A DNA stretch of 13,821 nucleotides from Novosphingobium sp. (GTDB taxonomy: Bacteria; Pseudomonadota; Alphaproteobacteria; Sphingomonadales; Sphingomonadaceae): contig JAQVEQ010000061.1 of assembly GCA_028697875.1 (NCBI GenBank), forward strand, positions 1-13,821, written 5' to 3'. This document shows positions 7,658 through 13,821 of the stretch, one piece after another. Made by a program: the position numbers and the translations under genes. The stretch's first letter is position 1, and each line of letters begins with the position of its first letter. Under the pieces are notes generated by a model. It was given only the letters and a program-made list of their open reading frames with translations. It searched no databases and had not been told where the DNA came from.

Positions 7658-8713
7658 TTACTTCAGGTCGTCGCCGGTCATCGGCGTGAAGTTGGTGGCG
7701 GCATCGGTGCTCTTGGCCATGACGTCGTCAGGCGAAGCAACCAGGCCGATCTTGGCGAGCGGACCGCCCTTGCCCCACATCTTCGGCCATTCGCCGATGA
7801 ATTCCTTGAGGCCCGGGATCGCATCGAGGTGAGCCTTCTTCACGTAGATGAAGAGCGGACGCGCACCCGGATACTTGAAGCTCGAGATGTTCTCGTAGGT
7901 CGGCTCGACACCGTTGATGGTCAGGCCATGCAGCTTGTCGGCGTTTTCTTCGAGGTAGCTGTAGCCGAAGATGCCCATGGCCTTCGGATTGGCTTCGATC
8001 TTCTGGACGATCAGGTTGTCGTTTTCACCCGCGTCGACATAGGCGCCGTCACCGCGAACTTCGGTGCAGACCTGCTTGAACTTGTCTTCGTCGGTTTCCT
8101 TGAGCGCCTTCATTTCCGGATCGGCCTTGCAGCCCACTTCCAGGATCAGTTCCTTGAGCGCGTCACGGGTGCCCGAGGTCGACGGCGGACCGTAGACGAG
8201 GATAGCTTCGTCCGGGAGCGACGAATCGACGTCCTTCCAGGTCTTGGCCGTCTGTTCCTTGCCGTAGGGGTTCGCGGCCAGCGCCTTGTAGATGATTTCC
8301 GGCGTCAGGTTCATCGAGATGCCGCCCTTGATCGAAGTCAGCGCGATACCGTCGAGGCCGACCTGAATTTCGACGATTTCCTTGACGCCGTTGGCCTGGC
8401 AGTCTTCGAATTCGGACTTCTTCATGCGGCGCGAGGCGTCTTCGATGTCGGGATGCTCGGCGCCGACGCCAGCGCAGAACAGCTTCATGCCGCCGCCCGT
8501 GCCGGTCGATTCAATGATCGGCGACTTGAAGTCGGGATTGGACTTGGCGAAGGCTTCGGCGACCGCCTTGGCGAAGGGATAGACAGTCGAAGAACCGACG
8601 GCGCGGATCGAATCGCGCGTGTCGCCGCTGGCGGCGTCGCCGCCTGCACCGCCGCAGGAAGCCAGCAGGGCGCTGGCGGCCACGGCCGTTGCGAGCAAAA
8701 GAGACTTTTTCAT
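7658..8713 (-). CDS. pstS: Phosphate-binding lipoprotein PstS
   Basis: PstS is the phosphate-binding protein that delivers phosphate to PstCAB. The start is ATG 8713, not the ATG 30 bases upstream, because GGAAGGG lies about 9 bases before it and the product then begins with a proper signal sequence. MKKSLLLATAVAASALLASC is a lipoprotein signal with lipobox LASC and lipidated Cys20, so the mature protein should be membrane-anchored. The mature domain has the PBP-like phosphate motifs VGSSTVYPF (39-47), STGTGGG (69-75), ASRRMKKSEFEDC (93-105) and GPPSTSGTRDAL (175-186). The 351-residue length is normal. Four further cysteines (80, 105, 195, 216) could form two disulfides; E. coli PstS is not anchored by lipid. 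The gene lies 75 bases after phoR, with a Pho box in the gap. Confidence 0.96.
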   Translation of the reverse strand: MKKSLLLATAVAASALLASCGGAGGDAASGDTRDSIRAVGSSTVYPFAKAVAEAFAKSNPDFKSPIIESTGTGGGMKLFCAGVGAEHPDIEDASRRMKKSEFEDCQANGVKEIVEIQVGLDGIALTSIKGGISMNLTPEIIYKALAANPYGKEQTAKTWKDVDSSLPDEAILVYGPPSTSGTRDALKELILEVGCKADPEMKALKETDEDKFKQVCTEVRGDGAYVDAGENDNLIVQKIEANPKAMGIFGYSYLEENADKLHGLTINGVEPTYENISSFKYPGARPLFIYVKKAHLDAIPGLKEFIGEWPKMWGKGGPLAKIGLVASPDDVMAKSTDAATNFTPMTGDDLK

Positions 8714-8779
8714 GATGGATTGCCCTTCCTTGGTTTTAGCCATGCGTGTGGCTGGCCCGCCGGGCGATGTCCCGATTAT

Positions 8780-8797
8780 GTGACACCTTCATGACAT
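8780..8797 (-). promoter_or_regulatory. Pho box (PhoB binding site) upstream of pstS, overlapping the phoR stop
   Basis: The minus strand reads ATGTCATGAAGGTGTCAC, two 7-base half-sites (ATGTCAT and GTGTCAC) separated by 4 bases, so spaced 11 apart. The known consensus is CTGTCAT-N4-CTGTCAY; 12 of the 14 half-site positions match, the misses being the first base of each. The phoR stop TGA falls inside the site. The box ends 66 bases before the pstS ATG, and it is the only convincing Pho box I found in the locus. I could not pick a clear -10 element downstream. The likely role is phosphate-starvation activation of pstSCAB-phoU-phoB. Confidence 0.75.
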
Positions 8798-9988
8798 TGC
8801 CTCCGTATCGTCGGGAAGAGATGGGAAGCGAACGGTCACACGAGTGCCCTCTCCAGGCTTGCTGGCAATATCCAGACGCCCCTTGTGACGTTCCACGATG
8901 TGCTTGACGATGGCAAGTCCCAACCCCGTTCCGCCGGCGGCGCGGCTGCGGCCCGGATCGGTGCGATAGAAGCGGCGCGTCAGGTGGGGGATGTGTTCCG
9001 GCGCGATGCCTTCGCCCTGGTCCTTCACTTCCAGCACAACGTAATCGTTGCCGTCTCTGGAGAGCGTGACAGTCACCGTCCCTTGCGGGTCGCCGTATTT
9101 GAGGCCGTTGTCGACGAGATTGCGAACCAATTGTTCCAATTGCTGCCGGTCGCCCCGGATAGGGAGCGGTTCCTTCGCCTTGTTGACAGCGATTCGCTCC
9201 TTGTCTTCCGGCCGGCCGGCGTCGCGGGCGGCCTGGGCAGCCAGCCCGTTGAGTTCGATTTGCACATTGGGCAGGTCGTGTTTTTCCGCCTCGACCCGCG
9301 AGAGCGACATGAGGTCGTCGACCAGGGTCTGGAGGCGCTTGGCCTCTTTCAGCACCGTGGTATGGAACCTGGCCGCGGTTTCCTTGTCGACCTTCAGGTC
9401 CGCATCGGACAGCGTTTCGACATAGCCGATGATCGAGGCAAGGGGGGTCCGCAGTTCGTGGCTCGCATTGGCGACGAAATCGGTATGTGCGCGGCTGATG
9501 TCGGCTTCCGCGGTGCGGTTGATCAGTTCGACGATCCAGTACCGTTCGTCGACCGGATAGCGGCTCATCTGCCATATGCTGCGGGGGCCGGTCAGGCCCT
9601 TGATGGTCGTGCTGCCGCCTTCGGGATCGTCGAGCAGGGCGATGGCTGCAGGGTGGCGCAAGGCGACGCGCGCATCCTGCCCGACGATGTGGCGGCCGAG
9701 CGCTTCGCGTGCCGCCGAATTGGCAATGACGATCCGGCTCCGGTCCAGCATGAGCAGGGGAATCCCGGAATGCTCGATCAGCGAACGCATGCTGTCGCGG
9801 CTGAACTTGACGTGGTCGCGGGTGGGATGGCTGACGACCGGTTCGGGCCGGGCGATCCAGAGCGTGCCGATCCACAGCAGGAGATTGGCCAGAACGAGTT
9901 CGATCGCGGTTCCGGCAATCAGCAGGACAAGGCTGCCGATCAGGGCCAGAACAATTCCCAGCCAGGGGAGGGGCATGCGCTCGCTCAT
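8789..9988 (-). CDS. phoR: Phosphate regulon sensor histidine kinase PhoR
   Basis: PhoR is the membrane-bound kinase/phosphatase for PhoB. The 399-residue product has two N-terminal helices (about 10-26 and 27-46) with almost no periplasmic loop, as expected for a kinase that reads the Pst/PhoU complex rather than external phosphate. A degenerate PAS-like region follows (about 65-160). The HisKA domain has FVANASHELRTPLASIIGYV with phospho-acceptor His177. The ATPase domain has the N-box VRNLVDNGLKYG (288-299), G1 DQGEGI (323-328), F-box-like RRFYR and G2 GGTGLGLAIV (352-361). ATG 9988 has only AAGG about 9 bases upstream; ATG 9976 (MPLPW) is an alternative. The gene follows two tRNA-Glu genes with no clear terminator between, and its stop codon lies inside the Pho box serving pstS. 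Confidence 0.95.
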   Translation of the reverse strand: MSERMPLPWLGIVLALIGSLVLLIAGTAIELVLANLLLWIGTLWIARPEPVVSHPTRDHVKFSRDSMRSLIEHSGIPLLMLDRSRIVIANSAAREALGRHIVGQDARVALRHPAAIALLDDPEGGSTTIKGLTGPRSIWQMSRYPVDERYWIVELINRTAEADISRAHTDFVANASHELRTPLASIIGYVETLSDADLKVDKETAARFHTTVLKEAKRLQTLVDDLMSLSRVEAEKHDLPNVQIELNGLAAQAARDAGRPEDKERIAVNKAKEPLPIRGDRQQLEQLVRNLVDNGLKYGDPQGTVTVTLSRDGNDYVVLEVKDQGEGIAPEHIPHLTRRFYRTDPGRSRAAGGTGLGLAIVKHIVERHKGRLDIASKPGEGTRVTVRFPSLPDDTEAMS

Positions 9989-10059
9989 CGAAGGCGGCCT
10001 TAGCCTCCGGACATGGACCGGGCCAGTCCAAATTCGCGAACTATCAACAGGGAATGAAG

Positions 10060-10134
10060 TGGTGACCCCTACGGGAATCGAACCCGTGTTTCAGCCGTGA
10101 GAGGGCCGCGTCCTGACCGCTAGACGAAGGGGCC
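10060..10134 (-). tRNA. tRNA-Glu (anticodon CUC)
   Basis: The minus strand folds as a complete tRNA of 75 bases including an encoded CCA. The acceptor stem GGCCCCU pairs with AGGGGUC, the T arm carries GGTTCGATTCC, and the anticodon stem CGGCC/GGCUG encloses the loop CUCUCAC, giving anticodon CUC at 10099-10101 (reads GAG). The D arm is GTC-TAGCGGTCAG-GAC. It is the second of two tandem tRNA-Glu genes and differs from the other at only two places. It lies 71 bases before phoR on the same strand. Confidence 0.95.
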
Positions 10135-10176
10135 CGTGGGGTCCGCGTCCTCGCGCGGAAGAGCCATGCTGCACTG

Positions 10177-10252
10177 TGGTGACCCCTACGGGAATCGAAC
10201 CCGTGTTTCAGCCGTGAAAGGGCCGCGTCCTAGACCGCTAGACGAAGGGGCC
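10177..10252 (-). tRNA. tRNA-Glu (anticodon UUC)
   Basis: This is a complete 76-base tRNA on the minus strand with encoded CCA, the same acceptor, anticodon-stem and T-arm sequences as its neighbour, and anticodon loop CUUUCAC. That gives anticodon UUC at 10216-10218, the main glutamate isoacceptor reading GAA and GAG. The D loop has one extra base compared with the CUC copy (TAGCGGTCTAG). It is the first gene of the pair, 42 bases upstream of the other, with a plausible promoter directly ahead of it after recJ. Confidence 0.96.
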
Positions 10253-10270
10253 ACTCGGTGCAGGCCCGCG

Positions 10271-10299
10271 CCTTTAGGGGTGCCTGATGGACTGGTCAA
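10271..10299 (-). promoter_or_regulatory. Likely sigma-70 promoter for the tRNA-Glu pair
   Basis: On the minus strand, TTGACC (10294-10299, 5 of 6 consensus bases) is followed after exactly 17 bases by TAAAGG (10271-10276, 3 of 6). A GC-rich discriminator (GCGCGGGCC) then leads into the tRNA-Glu(UUC) 5' end, about 18 bases beyond the -10. A GC-rich discriminator is typical of stringently controlled stable-RNA promoters. The site sits in the short gap between the recJ stop and the first tRNA, where a promoter is expected. The -10 match is weak. Confidence 0.55.
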
Positions 10300-10322
10300 C
10301 CCCTGCTTTGCGAGAGATGAAA

Positions 10323-12116
<1,794 letters not shown>

Positions 12117-12198
12117 GCTCCTTCGGCTACCCCATGGGCCGCTGGCGGGAAAGCCCATGCAATTGACAATCGACAGGATGCACGGGATTTCCGGTGTC

Positions 12199-12690
12199 AT
12201 GAACGCGCCGCATGGACCCCTCCTGATCGTCTGGCACAGCCGGACGGGCGCGTCCCGGGCCATGGCCGAGGTGGCGGCGGAAGGCGCCGGGGCAGGGGGG
12301 CGCCTGCTCGCCGCCGAACGTGTCGAACCGCGGGATCTGCTGGATGCGGGAGGCTATCTTTTCGCCTGTCCGGAAAATCTCGCCTCGATGAGCGGGGCGA
12401 TGAAGGAGATGTTCGATCGCTGCTATTACCCGTTGCTCGGCCGAATCGAGGGGCGGGCCTATGCGACGGCTATCGCCGCCGGATCGGATGGCCGTGGGGC
12501 GCAGGTCCAGATCGACCGGGTCGTCACCGGTTGGCGGCTGAAGCGGGTTGCGGACCCGTTGATCGTCAATCTTGACGCACAGACGCCCGAAGCGATTCTC
12601 GCGCCGAAGACGGTTCCCGGCGATAGCCTCCGCGCTTGCCGGGACATGGGCGCCGCCTTGGCGGAAGGGCTCGCGCTGGGCGTATTCTGA
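12199..12690 (+). CDS. Flavodoxin-like / NADPH-dependent FMN reductase family protein
   Basis: This is a small cytosolic protein of about 163 residues with a flavodoxin-like fold. The N-terminal strand LLIVWHSRTGASRAMAEV holds a flavodoxin-type phosphate-binding loop (SRTGAS, residues 14-19). The central FACPENLASMSGAMKEMFDR resembles the second FMN-binding region of WrbA/FMN-reductase relatives, where a P-x-N-x-x-x-x-x-G pattern precedes a helix. The C-terminal half has less recognisable sequence. It probably binds FMN and takes part in an electron-transfer or quinone-reduction reaction, but the substrate cannot be told. The start is uncertain: ATG 12199 gives the most family-like N-terminus; ATG 12178 and ATG 12160 are in frame upstream and none has a strong Shine-Dalgarno. 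It is divergent from recJ and followed 109 bases later by an unassigned gene on the same strand. Confidence 0.75.
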   Translation: MNAPHGPLLIVWHSRTGASRAMAEVAAEGAGAGGRLLAAERVEPRDLLDAGGYLFACPENLASMSGAMKEMFDRCYYPLLGRIEGRAYATAIAAGSDGRGAQVQIDRVVTGWRLKRVADPLIVNLDAQTPEAILAPKTVPGDSLRACRDMGAALAEGLALGVF

Positions 12691-12799
12691 CAGGAAATAC
12701 CCGTATCGGACGAAACGGGGGCGACGAGACTCGACGAGGGCGGGCTTTGACGCCACTGGTCGCGGGGCAATTTCGTCAGGATGGGGATACGAAGGCCAT

Positions 12800-13567
12800 A
12801 TGGACAAACGCGAGAACGGCCGGGCAAATGGCCTGTCGTTGCTATTCCCCAAGGGGGCCCGGCCGGATATCGACGCGATACGCGCGCTTGCGGCGCAAGG
12901 GGGCGGTTTCTCGATCAGTCACGCCCCCGGGAACGGTCTGTTACGGCCTGATGGCGAAGATTCGGGCAACTGGGTCGAATTGCTCACCCGGGGGCTGACA
13001 TTCGACCTGGCCGGACTGGGCGAAGGGGTGGCACGGGAACGCCCCGATTGCGCCTATCGCTTCGATGTTCCCGACAATCTCGACCTGCAAGGGTTGGAAG
13101 CCATCTCGCTCCATCCCGGGCCGCATCTGTCCGGCGGGGAACGTATGAAGGCAGTGGTGCAGGCAATGGCCGGGCTGGCTGCCAGCCTGTGCGCGCTCGA
13201 TTCCCTTGCCGCCGTCGCCTGGCATCCGGCACGCAGCTATATCGGTCCGCGCTATTTCGCTTCGATCGTCTCCAACTGGCACGAAGGCGGCGTGTTTCCG
13301 GCGCTTGGCCTGGTGGGTCTGGCAAGGTCGGCCGATGGCGGGATGCAAAGCGAAGGCGTCGCCTACTTCACCGGACAGGAATTGAGGATCGAACCGGAGC
13401 TGGCCGAAGACGGTACGGCAGCCCGCAAGATCGCGGCACGGCTGATCGACCATCTGGTGGAAAACGGCCCGCTGAAGACGGGCGGAGAGATTTCCGGGCC
13501 CTTCGGCCAAGCCTTGCGCATCGAGCCTTCCGCCAACCAGCGCTTCGTTCGCGTGTGGAGCGGGTAG
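12800..13567 (+). CDS. Protein of unknown function (255 aa)
   Basis: I do not recognise this gene with confidence. ATG 12800 has GAAGG 4 bases upstream. The product has no signal peptide, no clear membrane segment and no catalytic motif I can name, so it is probably cytosolic. A short hydrophobic helix-like stretch occurs at about 119-139. The C-terminal part (about 150-250) alternates strand-like and helical segments: WHEGGVFPALGLVGLARSA, GVAYFTGQELRIEPEL, then RKIAARLIDHLVENGPLKTG and a last strand. Its order (short strand, G-x-x-x-F-T-x-x-E-L-x-I, amphipathic helix, G-rich turn) loosely recalls DUF4261-type proteins; that is only an impression. Codon use matches the neighbours, and the long uninterrupted frame on the strand of the preceding gene supports a real gene. 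A function cannot be given. Confidence 0.75.
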   Translation: MDKRENGRANGLSLLFPKGARPDIDAIRALAAQGGGFSISHAPGNGLLRPDGEDSGNWVELLTRGLTFDLAGLGEGVARERPDCAYRFDVPDNLDLQGLEAISLHPGPHLSGGERMKAVVQAMAGLAASLCALDSLAAVAWHPARSYIGPRYFASIVSNWHEGGVFPALGLVGLARSADGGMQSEGVAYFTGQELRIEPELAEDGTAARKIAARLIDHLVENGPLKTGGEISGPFGQALRIEPSANQRFVRVWSG

Positions 13568-13607
13568 GGCCGCTTGCCCCCTAACGCCAGCACATGCGGG
13601 GAAAGCT

Positions 13608-13632
13608 GCCGGGCGGGGGGGGGCCGCCCGGC
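13608..13632 (-). terminator. GC-rich hairpin, probable terminator of leuA
   Basis: A perfect 9-bp inverted repeat (GCCGGGCGG at 13608-13616, CCGCCCGGC at 13624-13632) encloses a 7-base homopolymer loop (C on the minus strand, G on the plus). It begins 11 bases past the leuA stop on the minus strand and is followed there by AGCTTTCCCC, so only a short U-tract. On the plus strand it lies 40 bases after the unassigned gene and has no U-tract. It could stop transcripts from both sides. Confidence 0.5.
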
Positions 13633-13643
13633 GCGAACAGGAA

Positions 13644-13821
13644 TTATTGCGTGGATTCGACAGTGCTGTTGGCGGCACTGACGATCGCGCGGACACTGGC
13701 CGCTGCCACGTCCTCGTCGATCCCGACGCCCCAGATGGTCTTGCCGTCGGGCGTCTGGCATTCGAGGTAGGCGGCCGCACGGGCGTCGGTCCCCGTGCCC
13801 AGCGCGTGTTCGCTGTAGTCG
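13644..13821 (-). CDS. leuA: 2-isopropylmalate synthase LeuA (long type), C-terminal fragment; 5' end outside window
   Basis: Only the last 58 residues lie in the window. They read DYSEHALGTGTDARAAAYLE, then a CQTPDGKTIWGVGIDE segment and a helix ending in VRAIVSAANSTVEST. This is the end of the regulatory (leucine-binding) domain of the long, Corynebacterium/yeast-type LeuA, where a D-x-x-x-H-A-x-x-x-G-x-D-A-x-A-A-A-Y pattern is followed by WGVGI. LeuA condenses acetyl-CoA with 2-oxoisovalerate in the first step of leucine synthesis and is usually feedback-inhibited by leucine through this domain. The TAA stop is followed within 11 bases by a strong hairpin. The assignment rests on a short stretch, but a distinctive one. 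Confidence 0.85.
   Translation of the reverse strand, partial: DYSEHALGTGTDARAAAYLECQTPDGKTIWGVGIDEDVAAASVRAIVSAANSTVESTQ

Noticed and set aside
10014..10030. TGGAC/GTCCA hairpin after the tRNA-Glu(CUC) gene as a terminator.
   Set aside because: The stem is only 5 bp with a 7-base loop and no following U-tract.
8736..10031. A 431-codon minus-strand frame over the phoR region.
   Set aside because: It is the out-of-frame shadow of phoR on the same strand, rich in Pro/Arg, with no kinase motif.
10059..10252. The near-identical copies at 10059-10134 and 10176-10252 as an attachment-site direct repeat of an integrated element.
   Set aside because: Both copies are full, functional-looking tRNA genes with different anticodons and only 42 bases between them; there is no integrase and no room for an element.
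12161..12178. TGTC repeats on the minus strand upstream of recJ as a second Pho box.
   Set aside because: The repeats are 7 bases apart rather than 11 and match only the short core.
12163..12191. TTGACA on the plus strand as a promoter for the flavodoxin-like gene.
   Set aside because: The -35 is perfect, but with 17- or 18-base spacing the -10 positions (GATTTC or ATTTCC) fit poorly, so I do not list it as a feature.
12747..12773. TTGACG ahead of the unassigned gene as a promoter.
   Set aside because: The matching -10 candidate (CAATTT) has the wrong spacing (15 bases) and a weak match.

Overview
The window is GC-rich and densely coded. It looks like the chromosome of an alphaproteobacterium, most likely in Sphingomonadales (Erythrobacteraceae/Sphingomonadaceae-like). 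That placement is an inference from the phoR-pstSCAB-phoU-phoB order, the long forms of PstA and PstC, the DnaE2 polymerase, and codon use. No 16S gene or other decisive taxonomic marker is present.

Left part, + strand (1-2874): the C-terminal half of the error-prone polymerase DnaE2/ImuC, then a six-helix voltage-gated potassium channel with a C-terminal zinc ribbon. The channel gene ends 22 bp inside the end of phoB, which comes from the opposite direction.

Centre, - strand (2853-9988): a complete phosphate-starvation locus, transcribed right to left as phoR, pstS, pstC, pstA, pstB, phoU, phoB. PhoR is the sensor kinase and PhoB its response regulator. PstS captures phosphate, PstC and PstA form the membrane channel, PstB is the ATPase, and PhoU links transporter state to PhoR. 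A good Pho box lies across the phoR stop codon, just upstream of pstS. PhoB can therefore activate pstSCAB-phoU-phoB separately from phoR, giving a feedback loop. From pstC onward the genes overlap by a few bases, so translational coupling is likely.

Right of phoR, still on the - strand: two almost identical tRNA-Glu genes (anticodons CUC and UUC) behind a plausible sigma-70 promoter, then recJ (single-strand exonuclease). Divergent from recJ, on the + strand, are a small flavodoxin-like protein and a 255-residue protein I cannot assign. The window closes with the 3' end of leuA (2-isopropylmalate synthase, long type) on the - strand, preceded in window coordinates by a strong GC hairpin.

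Most of the window is conserved core genome. I see no insertion sequence, prophage, CRISPR array, toxin-antitoxin module or anti-phage system. The points worth a second look are regulatory or small-scale: the Pho box placement, the tRNA pair, the zinc-ribbon channel, the convergent overlap and the unassigned gene. No stretch longer than about 300 bases lacks a gene.
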